Part shown: positions 41,871 to 50,464 of the stretch, one piece after another
How positions within the stretch are numbered: position 1 is the stretch's first letter
Layout: each line of letters opens with the position of its first letter
Assembly (NCBI RefSeq): GCF_008974265.1
Contig: NZ_BKZW01000001.1
Span: 1,178,001 to 1,242,000, forward strand
Origin: Dictyobacter vulcani
GTDB taxonomy: Bacteria > Chloroflexota > Ktedonobacteria > Ktedonobacterales > Ktedonobacteraceae
DNA length: 64,000 bases
Direction of reading: 5' to 3'
Translations under genes and position numbers: made by a program
The notes under the pieces: model-generated
What the model was told of the DNA's origin: nothing
Databases searched by the model: none
What the model saw: only the letters and a program-made list of their open reading frames with translations

Positions 41871-43616
41871 TTAGTCCTGTTTGAGTCCTTGCTGGATCTC
41901 GTGTTGGATGACTTGAACGGCTTCGGCAAGCGGAACAATGCGGCTCTCTTTCTGACTGCGCAGTTTGAGTTCGATACCGCCATTTTTCAATGAGCGTTTA
42001 CTGAGCACCGCACGCAAAGGCAGACCAAGCAGGTCAGCATCATTAAACTTGACACCGGCACTCTCGATACGATCATCGAAAAGCACCTCGATACCGGCAG
42101 CTTGTAGATCCTGATAGAGTTGCTCGGCCAGTTGTCCGTTATCGCCTTTGTCCAGATCCAGTCCGACCAGAGCAAGCTGATAGGGAGCGATACCAAAGGG
42201 CCAGATGATGCCTTTTTCGTCGTGACTCTGCTCAACAGCGATCGCCATCAAGCGACCAATACCAATGCCATAACAACCCATCAAGAGGGGCTGCTCATTG
42301 CCCTGAGCATCCAGGAAGGTAGCTCCAAAAGGAATGCTATAGCGGGTGCCCAGCTTGAAGATATGTCCCAGTTCGCTACCACGCACGACATGCAAGGTAC
42401 CACCACAGTTGGCGCAGCGAGCACCATCATAGGCGGAAGCAATATCTTCCCAGGCATCTACGCGGAAATCACGGGGATAGTTGACATTCTTCACATGATA
42501 GTCGACCCGATTAGCACCGGCGACAAAGTTATTGCCTGACTTCAGTGAAGTATCGGCCATGATAAAGATGTCTTTACCTTTGTCCAGCGGCGATGTAAAG
42601 CCTGCGACGATACCTGCGCGCTGTAACTCTTCGGCGGTAGCAAGATGCAGGTCGCTGGAAGGGATACCTGCGCGACGCAGTGCATTGGTCAACTTGACCT
42701 CGTTGACATCAAGATCTCCACGAACAGTTGCCAGAATCATTTTGCCACCAGCGCCATAGCAAACCACTTTCATGGTTTTGGCGGCCGAAATGTTTAAGAA
42801 GGCGGCCAGATCCTCAATAGAAGTGGCGTTGGGTGTATGCACTTCTTCTAAGGCAGCCTCTGGCTCCTGCGCCAGTTCGCTGCGCACAAACTCGGCCTTC
42901 TCAGTATTGGCGGCATAGCCGCAGGTATCACATTCAACGGCATCATCTTCGCCGGCATCAGTAATGGCGATGAATTCCTGGGAATCTTTGCCACCGATGG
43001 CTCCGCTATCAGCCTGAATAACAATGAAGCGTAGGCCACAGCGATTGAAGATAGCATTGTAGGCCTGACTGATGGCACGGTAGCTTTTATCCATGCCCTC
43101 TTCGTTCGCGTCAAAGCTATAGAGATCTTTCATCAAGAACTCACGGGTACGCAGCAGACCACCACGAGGACGTGGCTCGTCACGCAGTTTGACCTGGATC
43201 TGATAAACAAGCTGTGGCAGATCGCGATAGCTGCGCACGAACTCTTTGGCTAACAGGGTGACGACTTCTTCATGGGTAGGTCCAAGGACCATGTTGCGGC
43301 CTTTGCGATCCTTTAGATTGAAGAGCACATCGACGCCTTCAGCACGTGAGGGGCCACCATCGGCTGGTTTGACTTCCCAGATATCTCGAGGCTGGATCAC
43401 CGGCATGATGACTTCCTGGCTGCCAGCACGATTCATCTCCTCACGGACAATGGTTGATATTTTCTGAATTACCCGATTACCCAGAGGCAAAAAGCTATAC
43501 ACACCTGAGGTAAGCTGGCGCACAAAGCCTGCTCGCACTAATAACTCTTGATTGACACCCTCGGACTCGCGTGGTACTTCACGCAGGGTGGTGGTTAATT
43601 GCTGTGAGATCCGCAT
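41871..43616 (-). CDS. proS: Prolyl-tRNA synthetase, bacterial type with editing domain
   Basis: The 581-residue protein has the class II catalytic core (motif 2 region RDEPRPRGGLLRTREFLMKD, motif 3 GCYGIGIGRLMAIAVEQ). It also has the INS/YbaK-like editing insertion (about 225-390, ATSIEDLAAFLNISAAKTMK) and a C-terminal anticodon-binding domain. It charges tRNA-Pro and can clear mis-charged Ala-tRNA-Pro. A second, archaeal-type ProRS lies two genes upstream in the same operon. The start follows a short GGAGCAATTC site and the gene begins 9 bases after the B3/B4 gene stop. Confidence 0.93.
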   Translation of the reverse strand: MRISQQLTTTLREVPRESEGVNQELLVRAGFVRQLTSGVYSFLPLGNRVIQKISTIVREEMNRAGSQEVIMPVIQPRDIWEVKPADGGPSRAEGVDVLFNLKDRKGRNMVLGPTHEEVVTLLAKEFVRSYRDLPQLVYQIQVKLRDEPRPRGGLLRTREFLMKDLYSFDANEEGMDKSYRAISQAYNAIFNRCGLRFIVIQADSGAIGGKDSQEFIAITDAGEDDAVECDTCGYAANTEKAEFVRSELAQEPEAALEEVHTPNATSIEDLAAFLNISAAKTMKVVCYGAGGKMILATVRGDLDVNEVKLTNALRRAGIPSSDLHLATAEELQRAGIVAGFTSPLDKGKDIFIMADTSLKSGNNFVAGANRVDYHVKNVNYPRDFRVDAWEDIASAYDGARCANCGGTLHVVRGSELGHIFKLGTRYSIPFGATFLDAQGNEQPLLMGCYGIGIGRLMAIAVEQSHDEKGIIWPFGIAPYQLALVGLDLDKGDNGQLAEQLYQDLQAAGIEVLFDDRIESAGVKFNDADLLGLPLRAVLSKRSLKNGGIELKLRSQKESRIVPLAEAVQVIQHEIQQGLKQD

Positions 43617-43625
43617 GAATTGCTC

Positions 43626-44297
43626 CTAAACAGTGAGCACGGCCAGATCACTGACCTGCCCACCATGACACTCTATCATTCGTTGCGCGACAAGAGATGC
43701 GTGACGCTCGATCGTCGTTAGATCGCTTTCCGCCGGCGCATACATTACGACTAAAATTTGTGTAGTCTCGGTCGTTACTTTGGTATGTTCCGAATCCGAG
43801 ACGGTGGTTCCCATTACCCCATTGTCATCGGCGATGATGACTTTCTGCTCGACTTGAAAGACCTGCCGGCCAATGCCAGGATAGGCGGTGCCGGCGGCGG
43901 CGATACGCACCGTGGCGCAGCCGCTGACGTGCTGCAAGTCATACATACACATCGGCAACAGAAACTCTAACGAACAGAGATTATTAATATCGACTGCGCT
44001 ATTGATCTGCGGCAAGGCTTGTCCCTTGAGTACCCGCCGCAATAAGGCTTCGGATGAAGGACGGTAGCGCGTCGGATCAAAGCCAAAGGCGCGCTGCATA
44101 CCACGTACCGCCGCGATCTGTGGTTGCTCGCTCAGTTGCTCCAATTTGTAGTCAGCCGCCATCTGCTGGCCGAGGGACTGCATCTGCTGCCAGACCTGTT
44201 CATCATGGCTGCGCACCAGTATTCCACTGATAGTGGCACAACCAAAACGGACACCAAAAATGCGTTCCCGCAAACTGGCATCAAGCTGTAGTAACAT
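43626..44297 (-). CDS. B3/B4 domain protein
   Basis: The 223-residue protein matches the free-standing B3/B4 (PheRS beta-type) domain: GCATISGILVRSHDEQVW, then FGFDPTRYRPSSEALLRRVL and INSAVDINNLCSLEFLLPM. In PheRS this fold edits mis-charged tRNA. Stand-alone versions are of unknown substrate, but tRNA or amino-acid editing is likely. It lies between two ProRS genes under a proline T-box, which suggests a role in keeping Pro-tRNA charging accurate. Confidence 0.82.
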   Translation of the reverse strand: MLLQLDASLRERIFGVRFGCATISGILVRSHDEQVWQQMQSLGQQMAADYKLEQLSEQPQIAAVRGMQRAFGFDPTRYRPSSEALLRRVLKGQALPQINSAVDINNLCSLEFLLPMCMYDLQHVSGCATVRIAAAGTAYPGIGRQVFQVEQKVIIADDNGVMGTTVSDSEHTKVTTETTQILVVMYAPAESDLTTIERHASLVAQRMIECHGGQVSDLAVLTV

Positions 44298-44339
44298 GGT
44301 AGTCCTTCCTTTCAGCTATCCTGACCAGATCAAAAAAAC

Positions 44340-44492
44340 TTAGTAGGCACGAGCAAAGATGGCTTCACAGGTTGCCGGCTTACCCGTATAGATACATTTG
44401 CCCTGCACGCCGCCTTCTGGCTGCTCAAACGGAATGACACGCAGCGTCGCTTTGGTCTCTTCCTTAATAGCCAGTTCAGCAGCCGTATCTTC
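44340..44492 (-). pseudogene. proS: C-terminal end of archaeal-type ProRS in shifted frame
   Basis: This frame reads EDTAAELAIKEETKATLRVI, then FEQPEGGVQGKCIYTGKPAT and CEAIFARAY with a stop at 44340. It is the typical end of the archaeal-type ProRS, but one base out of phase with the main frame, which stops at 44476. Removing one base near 44493-44498 restores the expected length of about 485 residues. Confidence 0.75.
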
Positions 44493-45795
44493 GGCCCGCC
44501 CATTTCACGCGTACAAAACCACGCTTCTCAGCAATGATCGCTTTAAATTCATCATAGCTGTCAGTACTATATGTATTCTCTGCTCGGAAAGCCAGGGCGC
44601 GCTGATAGAGGGCCTGCTGTACTTCATCCAGAAGCTCTGGCAGGCGTGTCTCCAGAGCTTCGACTGAGACCGGTTCTTTGACACGATTATCGCGCCGCAC
44701 CAGCATCACGTTATTGTTCTGCACATCGCGTGGACCAATTTCCATACGCACCGGCACACCCCGCATCTCCCATTCATTATATTTCCAACCCGGCGTATTC
44801 TCGCTGCGATCCACTTTCACCCGAACCTTGCCTTTAAGCATCTTCTCAACACGGTTGACCAGTTCGTTAACGGCCGCCTGCTCTTTCTCTTTACGCCAGA
44901 TCGGCACAATCACAACCTGATAAGGAGCCAGACGCGGTGGCAAGATCAAGCCGGATTTGTCGCCGTGGACCATGATCAGTCCGCCGATCATGCGCGTACT
45001 CATGCCCCAACTGGTGGTGGAGCAGTATTTACGCTGCCCATCGGCATCCAGGAACTGAATATCAAAGCCACGGGCAAAGTTGTCGCCCAGATTATGGCTG
45101 GTAGCCGATTGCAGGGCTTTGCCATCGCCCATCATGGCCTCGATTGAATAGGTGCGCAGTGCTCCAGCAAATTTCTCGTTCTCACTCTTACGGCCAGCAA
45201 TGACGGGAATGGCTGCATCTTCCTCAGCAATAGTGCGATACACCTCAAGCATCAGCCGGGTACGCTCTTCAGCCTCTTCCAGGGTACGATGAGCGGTATG
45301 GCCCTCCTGCCAGAGAAATTCCGAGGTACGCAAGAAGAGTGCTGTGCGCTTCTCCCAGCGCATCACATTAGCCCACTGATTGATAATCAATGGTAGATCG
45401 CGATAGCTCTGGATCCATTTAGCGAAGCTATGCCCGATAATCGTCTCGCTGGTTGGGCGGATAGCCAGAGGTTCCTCTAACTCTTCGCCACCACCACGCG
45501 TTACCCAGGCCAGTTCAGGCGCAAATCCCTCAACGTGCTCGGCCTCTTTTTGGATAAAGCTCTGCGGAATCAGCAACGGAAAATAGGCATTCTCCACATC
45601 ATTCTCTTTAAAGCGTGCATCCACGCGCTGCTGCAAGTTTTCCCAGAGGGCGTAACCATATGGACGTATGATCATACAGCCTCGTACAGGAGCATGGTCG
45701 GCGAGTTCCGCCTTACGGACCACCTGGTTGTACCACAACGAGAAGTTATCGTCTTGATCGGCGATATCCTCGACAAATTTTTCTTCGTTGACCAT
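44476..45795 (-). CDS. proS: Prolyl-tRNA synthetase, archaeal/eukaryotic type, frameshifted
   Basis: From the ATG at 45795 (after AAGGGAAG) the frame encodes 439 residues with no INS insertion, the mark of the archaeal/eukaryotic-type ProRS. Class II motifs are RPTSETIIGHSFAKWIQSYR, MRWEKRTALFLRTSEFLWQE and TSWGMSTRMIGGLI, followed by an anticodon-binding domain. It ends WAGRRYGC, where a single-base shift breaks the frame; the true C-terminus continues to 44340. The gene is the first after a proline T-box leader. If the shift is real, the last 50 residues are lost. Confidence 0.88.
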   Translation of the reverse strand: MVNEEKFVEDIADQDDNFSLWYNQVVRKAELADHAPVRGCMIIRPYGYALWENLQQRVDARFKENDVENAYFPLLIPQSFIQKEAEHVEGFAPELAWVTRGGGEELEEPLAIRPTSETIIGHSFAKWIQSYRDLPLIINQWANVMRWEKRTALFLRTSEFLWQEGHTAHRTLEEAEERTRLMLEVYRTIAEEDAAIPVIAGRKSENEKFAGALRTYSIEAMMGDGKALQSATSHNLGDNFARGFDIQFLDADGQRKYCSTTSWGMSTRMIGGLIMVHGDKSGLILPPRLAPYQVVIVPIWRKEKEQAAVNELVNRVEKMLKGKVRVKVDRSENTPGWKYNEWEMRGVPVRMEIGPRDVQNNNVMLVRRDNRVKEPVSVEALETRLPELLDEVQQALYQRALAFRAENTYSTDSYDEFKAIIAEKRGFVRVKWAGRRYGC

Positions 45796-45823
45796 TCGAC
45801 TTCCCTTTTCACTTAACAACAAA

Positions 45824-46108
45824 TGAGCATAAAAAAAACCCGTCCTCCGAAAGGACGAGCATATAACCCGTGGTACCACCTCTTTTGAACCATCCTGCAA
45901 CCTGTGCGGCAGCCAGTTCCACTCATGCGGTCAATAAGAAACCGCACCTTCTGATAACGGCGAAGGGGTCCCGGTCAGGTTTTGTACTGACGCTCTCAGG
46001 TGGGTTCAATGCAGGCTACATCTACCGGCTTGCACTATCCCGGCTCGCTGTTAGATCCCCTGAACATCTACTGGTCCTGATCAGTGCGTTAACATCTTCT
46101 GTTTAGTT
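45824..46108 (-). promoter_or_regulatory. T-box leader, proline-specific
   Basis: The minus-strand leader has all the main T-box parts. The Stem I apical loop region carries AGCCGGGATAGTGCAAGCCGG-like pairing, the specifier segment reads GAACCCACC (most likely codon CCC, proline), and the conserved T-box AGGTGGTACCACGG is at about 45869-45882. A terminator of CGTCC/GGACG with a run of eight T follows at about 45830-45857. Uncharged tRNA-Pro would pair with the specifier and the T-box, block the terminator and switch on the proS operon. Confidence 0.9.
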
Positions 46109-46114
46109 ATGCCA

Positions 46115-46143
46115 AGCATACACCATCCCCCCATACGTGTCAA
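46115..46143 (-). promoter_or_regulatory. Promoter of the proS T-box operon
   Basis: On the minus strand TTGACA (46138-46143), a 17-base spacer and TATGCT (46115-46120) lie just before the T-box leader. Confidence 0.75.
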
Positions 46144-46375
46144 GCAAGAGTTTGCAAGTGTACAATGCTGAGATTAAACCAAAAGTCAGGTTTTTTTCCT
46201 GATAAGAAAATCAGGTGGTATTTTACTATGGCTAACCCTATAATAGGGTCAACACTATCGATCTACTAAAACCAACAAAGATCGGTATTATTACGTGGCT
46301 TGCATCAGGCCATCAGCCAGCAGGCTCGTAATGAAGTGCCATCTTTGCCGTACCTTCAGGAGTATATTCGCAACA

Positions 46376-46753
46376 ATGAAAAAGTTGTTTGGTATCTTTA
46401 TAATGCTCAGTCTCTTTACTGTTATTATTTCGGCCTGCGCGGTTGGCGGAAATACTGCGACCGGCCCGAATCCTGTGCATATGGATAGCATGAGCTTTAA
46501 AGTGCTCTCCATCACCATTAAAAAGGGGCAGGTAGTGACTTTTATTAATGATGAAGTCACACCACATACCGTCGTCAATGGTACCTGGGATGATAGTACG
46601 CAAAAACCAGGAGTTGAGTCTGGTGCGCCAAAAACGAATATCCAGGTTGACGGCTATGGCAGTGGCACCGTGGGACCATTCAATACCTCCGGCACCTTCA
46701 AGCTTTTTTGTACATTACACCCAGGCATGAAAATGACTGTCGTGGTTAAATAA
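46376..46753 (+). CDS. Cupredoxin lipoprotein
   Basis: From the ATG at 46376 (after AGGAG) the 125-residue protein has a lipoprotein signal (MKKLFGIFIMLSLFTVI then SAC as lipobox) and a plastocyanin-like domain. The copper ligands are visible as His in TPHTVVN and as CTLHPGM (Cys, His, Met), a complete type I site. It would carry single electrons at the outer face of the membrane. A longer frame from 46295 lacks a ribosome site. It stands alone before a strong terminator. Confidence 0.9.
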   Translation: MKKLFGIFIMLSLFTVIISACAVGGNTATGPNPVHMDSMSFKVLSITIKKGQVVTFINDEVTPHTVVNGTWDDSTQKPGVESGAPKTNIQVDGYGSGTVGPFNTSGTFKLFCTLHPGMKMTVVVK

Positions 46754-46765
46754 GCGCGACGCCCG

Positions 46766-46813
46766 AAAGCAGGAGCACTCTTTTTTATTTAGGATAAAGA
46801 GTGCTCCTGCTTT
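46766..46813. terminator. Perfect 18-bp-stem bidirectional terminator
   Basis: AAAGCAGGAGCACTCTTT (46766-46783) pairs exactly with 46796-46813 around a 12-base loop, just after the cupredoxin gene. Confidence 0.85.
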
Positions 46814-46838
46814 TTATGTTGCTAGCAACCAGATTTCC

Positions 46839-46937
46839 CTACTGTGTGCTGCCCACATGAGCGGACGATTGAACCGGGGTCGCGGTTGGTTGTGCAGGAT
46901 CAATGGGAGTATTTGCATGAGACGATGCTTCATCCAT
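46839..46937 (-). CDS. Possible 32-residue peptide
   Basis: After GAGGAG the minus strand opens MDEASSHANTPIDPAQPTAT and ends HVGSTQ. A second frame from the next ATG (46933) has better ribosome spacing and a different sequence (MKHRLMQILPLILHNQ). One of the two may be real; both are short and unrecognised. Confidence 0.25.
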   Translation of the reverse strand: MDEASSHANTPIDPAQPTATPVQSSAHVGSTQ

Positions 46938-47334
46938 TTCTCCTCAAAGACAAGAACCCACATTACACTAAATGACAACAAAGCGCGTCTATAGGCAGAT
47001 GGGTTTTACGCGATTGAGCACAGTTCGCTGCGGCCAGGCAACCTTTTCGAGTGGTCTTCAAACGCATCCACCAGGATCGGGAAGAGCAGGTTGGCTACTC
47101 ATGAGAATGAACGGCAAGATAGAACAGGTTCGAATTTTTTGGTGGGCCTCAACCAAAAGGGCTAGCATCTGGTTGCGTTTTGCGGTACAATCGAAATGCG
47201 TAACTATAGTTACATCCAACAAGGAAGAAAGCGATGAGGAAGACAAAAATGATCGAGATATGCAGGTAAGCGAGACGAACCAGGTGAATTTATCGTATTA
47301 TAGATAATGCTCATAAATGGTTGAGTAAAAAAAG
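46938..47334. other. Gap before the insertion sequence
   Basis: A 111-codon frame (46972-47307) has poor coding character, and the region may be the remains of a gene broken by the nearby insertion. No domain can be named. Confidence 0.35.
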
Positions 47335-48648
47335 TGGTACAGCTACACTAAGTGGTGGATGCGTTGAAAAAGGGACTTGAAAAATGACGTATTACACGGC
47401 ACACTGTTTGTATGAAAAAACAACAGAAAGCGCCAATGAACACGTCTTCTCAATTTTGCCCTAATTTGACGTGTTCCGCAAGGGGTCAAAAAGGGCAAGG
47501 AACTATTGTGGTTCATGATCGTCAACGTGAACGCTATCGTTGTAAGGTCTGCAAAAAAACGTTTACATCCCGAACAGGAACCATGTTCGAAGGGCTCCGC
47601 AAACCAACCGAGCTCATTGTCATTGTGGTAACTTTGCTTGCCTATGGCTGTCCGGTGCAAGCGATTGTCAAAGCCTTTCGTTTAGATGAAAGAACCATTG
47701 CCAACTGGCGAGATCGCTCTGGAGCACATTGCCAACGGGTCCATGAACAAATGATGCAGCAGGCTGACCTCACTCTGAGTCATGTGCAAGCCGATGAAAT
47801 TCGAGTCAAAGGAAGAAAAAAGGTCATCTGGATGGCCCTGGCGATGCTGGTTCCTACGAGATTGTGGTTGGCAGGCGTGGTGCAGCCAACTCGCGATACT
47901 CCGTTAGCCGATCGGTTGTTTGAGCAGGTTCGTCAGTGGACCAAGCACATCAGTGCGATCCTGGTCTGCGTGGATGGCTGGCCAGCCTATCCACACAGTA
48001 TTGAGCGAGCCTTTCGCTCAAAAATCAAGCGCACAGCTGGAAGAGGACGCTGTTGTCTGGAAATGTGGTCGGGATTGGTGATTGGACAAGTGATCAAGCG
48101 TCAATACAAGCATCGTGTGGTTGAAGTGGAACGGCGTTTGCTACGTGGGGATCCGCATCAAGCACAGAAGTTGTTACAAACGACACCAGGATGCACGATT
48201 CTCAATACGGCGTACATTGAACGATTGAATGGCACCATGCGAGAGCGTTTGGCACAGTTAACCCGGAAATGCCGACATGCCGCATGTCGGCTTGAGAGCT
48301 TGCATCACGGCATGTATCTGTTGGGTGTCACCTACAATCTCTGTTGGTCCCATCAACAGTTGAGCACAAATCAGCAGCAGATCAGTCCGGCGATGGCCAG
48401 CGGTTTAACCGATCATCTGTGGAGTATTGTTGAGTTGTTAACGTACAAGGTCGTGCCCGAACCCTGGCACGAACCGAAAAAACGAGGACGCAAACGGATC
48501 AAACCGTTGCCTGATCCTAATCAGTCAAAGCGACCACGAGGGAGACCTCGTCTTCGACCGTTGCCTGATCCCAATCAGCCAAAACGGCCGAGGGGGCGAC
48601 CTCGTAAAGTCATTTTGAGCTCATCCACCGTTTAGTGTGGCTGTACCA
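47335..48648. mobile_element. IS1-like insertion sequence, 1314 bp
   Basis: The ends are 29-bp imperfect inverted repeats (47335-47363 and 48620-48648), 25 of 29 bases matching, starting TGGTACAGC. The element is flanked by AAAAAG on both sides, a likely 6-bp target duplication, although the A-run makes the exact length uncertain. It holds one transposase gene whose stop lies inside the right repeat. The element looks intact. Confidence 0.85.
47412..48635 (+). CDS. IS1-like DDE transposase with C-terminal AT-hooks
   Basis: The 407-residue protein has an N-terminal zinc ribbon (CPNLTCSARG then RYRCKVCKKTFTSR), a helix-turn-helix (about 60-95) and a DDE core. The Asp is in QADEIRVKGRKKVIW, the second Asp in LVCVDGWPAYPHS and the Glu in YIERLNGTMRERLA. 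The last 50 residues hold two copies of PLPDPNQ-x-KRPRGRPR, each with the RGRP core of an AT-hook that binds the minor groove of AT-rich DNA. The family is IS1-like in its single-frame form. The target site here is indeed an A-rich run. Confidence 0.88.
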   Translation: MKKQQKAPMNTSSQFCPNLTCSARGQKGQGTIVVHDRQRERYRCKVCKKTFTSRTGTMFEGLRKPTELIVIVVTLLAYGCPVQAIVKAFRLDERTIANWRDRSGAHCQRVHEQMMQQADLTLSHVQADEIRVKGRKKVIWMALAMLVPTRLWLAGVVQPTRDTPLADRLFEQVRQWTKHISAILVCVDGWPAYPHSIERAFRSKIKRTAGRGRCCLEMWSGLVIGQVIKRQYKHRVVEVERRLLRGDPHQAQKLLQTTPGCTILNTAYIERLNGTMRERLAQLTRKCRHAACRLESLHHGMYLLGVTYNLCWSHQQLSTNQQQISPAMASGLTDHLWSIVELLTYKVVPEPWHEPKKRGRKRIKPLPDPNQSKRPRGRPRLRPLPDPNQPKRPRGRPRKVILSSSTV

Positions 48649-48684
48649 AAAAAGTTCATGCCGACGAAAAAAATTGTGATAAGG

Positions 48685-48690
48685 TATAAT
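48685..48690 (+). promoter_or_regulatory. -10 box upstream of osmoprotectant operon
   Basis: TATAAT at 48685-48690 lies 36 bases from the insertion sequence end. A matching -35 box at the normal distance is weak. The insertion may have displaced the original -35 region. Confidence 0.4.
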
Positions 48691-48731
48691 AAGACTCATT
48701 ATTGTATTTTTGCGAGAGGAAAAGCCACTGC

Positions 48732-49742
48732 ATGGCCACAATCGTCTTTAACGAGATTACCAAGCGGTATGCGGGTACAGAAGCTCCAGCCGTTGACAAT
48801 GTTAGCTTTGAGGTAGCTGAAGGAAGCACCTGCATGCTAGTGGGCACCTCCGGCTCCGGAAAAACAACATTGTTGCGCATGGTCAATCGTTTGATTGAAC
48901 CAACTTCCGGTGAAATCCTGCTGGAGGGTAAAAATGTCCTGCAAGAAAATCCAATTGAGTTGCGGCGGCGCATCGGCTACGTGATTCAACAGGTTGGTCT
49001 CTTTCCGCATATGACCATTGCGGAAAATATTCGCATTACCGCCGATATTGCAGGTGGATGGGATAAGCAAAAGATCAATCAACGTATCGATGAATTGATG
49101 GATCTGGTTGGACTTCCACCTGCGGAGTATCGCAAGCGCTTTCCACGCCAGTTATCGGGCGGACAGCAGCAGCGCGTGGGACTGGCCCGTGCCCTGGCTA
49201 CTGATCCAGCGATCCTGTTGATGGATGAGCCGTTTGGCGCGCTGGATGCGATTACACGAGCACGTATGCAGGATGAACTTTTACGTATTCAGCGTGATGT
49301 ACATAAAACCATTTTGTTTGTGTCGCACGACATTGAGGAAGCCTTTAAACTGGGTGATCAGGTTGCTGTGATGTCCCAGGGCAAATTGATTCAACTAGGA
49401 ACACCAGTTGAACTGCTGGCCAGACCAGCCAATGACTTTGTCAGCAAACTGGTTGGTGCCGATAACATTGTGCGCCAGTTACAATATCTACCAATTAGCG
49501 GCACACTGGATAACAGGCCAGAGACAGTATCTTCAGCCCATTGGGGAGATGTTCCGACGATTTCAAATCAGGCAACCTTATTCGATGCCCTCTTGAAACT
49601 CCTCGAAACAAATGCTCCAGCCCTTGCCGCCGAAGATCCTCAAAACCAGCAACGTACCGGATATGTGACACTTTCCAATATCAATCAGGAAATCTCCCAG
49701 TTACGTGGAGAGCAGTCGTCACGTGCTGAATCCAGAGTCTAG
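48732..49742 (+). CDS. Osmoprotectant ABC transporter, ATPase subunit
   Basis: From the ATG at 48732 the protein has 336 residues. It has Walker A GTSGSGKTTLLR, the Q-loop, the signature LSGGQQQRVGLARAL, Walker B ILLMDEPFGALD and the H-loop FVSHDIEEAF, matching OpuCA/ProV-type ATPases. The C-terminal 80 residues look like one degenerate CBS-type repeat, fewer than the pair in OpuCA. It powers uptake of glycine betaine, choline or similar solutes with the two permeases and binding protein that follow. Confidence 0.9.
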   Translation: MATIVFNEITKRYAGTEAPAVDNVSFEVAEGSTCMLVGTSGSGKTTLLRMVNRLIEPTSGEILLEGKNVLQENPIELRRRIGYVIQQVGLFPHMTIAENIRITADIAGGWDKQKINQRIDELMDLVGLPPAEYRKRFPRQLSGGQQQRVGLARALATDPAILLMDEPFGALDAITRARMQDELLRIQRDVHKTILFVSHDIEEAFKLGDQVAVMSQGKLIQLGTPVELLARPANDFVSKLVGADNIVRQLQYLPISGTLDNRPETVSSAHWGDVPTISNQATLFDALLKLLETNAPALAAEDPQNQQRTGYVTLSNINQEISQLRGEQSSRAESRV

Positions 49743-49778
49743 ACATAATGGGTTTTAGTCCTGGATCGAAGGAGTTCT

Positions 49779-50453
49779 ATGAATAATCCCTTGAGGTACT
49801 TGCTGAGTGGCTATAACTATGATTTGAGCGATCCCACCAGCATCCCTAATCTGGCTTTGCAGCATCTCTATCTGGTTGGATTGACGATGGTAATTTCATT
49901 GATCATTGCCATCCCGGTAGGGATCCTGGTCGCGCGCAATCGCTGGCTCTATACACCGGTCATCACTTTTACTGGTGTACTTTATAGTATTCCTGGCATT
50001 GCACTTTTAGCTATTCTGATCACTATTCCAGCGCTTGGATTAAGTATTGCGACTATTATCATACCGCTGGTGGCATATACACAGCTGGTTTTGATTCGTA
50101 ATACCGCAGCGGCCATTAATGGCGTTGATCCATTGCTGCTCGAAGTTGGCAAAGCCATGGGCATGAGTCGCTGGCAATTGTTGCGCAAGGTCACATTGCC
50201 ACTGGCCCTACCGGTAATTATCGCCGGTATACGCATTGCTACCGTGACCACGGTTGGTACGGCTTCGCTGGCTTCCCTGGTTGATGAGGGAGGATTAGGA
50301 GATCTGATCTTTAAGAATCTGACCAGTGGTGATGAACAGGCGATCATTGCCGGAGCGATCCTCATGAGTTTGTTCGCCATTGTCGCCGACCTCATTCTGC
50401 TGGGAGTACAAATGCTCCTGAGCCGAGGGCGTAGCGCGACCGCGGTTGCATAG
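49779..50453 (+). CDS. Osmoprotectant ABC transporter, permease 1
   Basis: The 224-residue protein has about five membrane helices and the EAA-like loop EVGKAMGMSRWQLLRKVTLP typical of OpuCB/OpuCD permeases. It follows the ATPase gene by 36 bases, with a GAAGGAG site, and precedes a second permease by 11 bases. Its N-terminus lies before the first helix and includes SGYNYDLSDPTSIP. Confidence 0.88.
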   Translation: MNNPLRYLLSGYNYDLSDPTSIPNLALQHLYLVGLTMVISLIIAIPVGILVARNRWLYTPVITFTGVLYSIPGIALLAILITIPALGLSIATIIIPLVAYTQLVLIRNTAAAINGVDPLLLEVGKAMGMSRWQLLRKVTLPLALPVIIAGIRIATVTTVGTASLASLVDEGGLGDLIFKNLTSGDEQAIIAGAILMSLFAIVADLILLGVQMLLSRGRSATAVA

Positions 50454-50464
50454 GAGAAGAAACC

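Noticed and set aside
46972-47307. 111-codon frame upstream of the insertion sequence
   Set aside because: It has no ribosome site, a mixed low-quality composition and no domain; it may be a remnant but cannot be supported.
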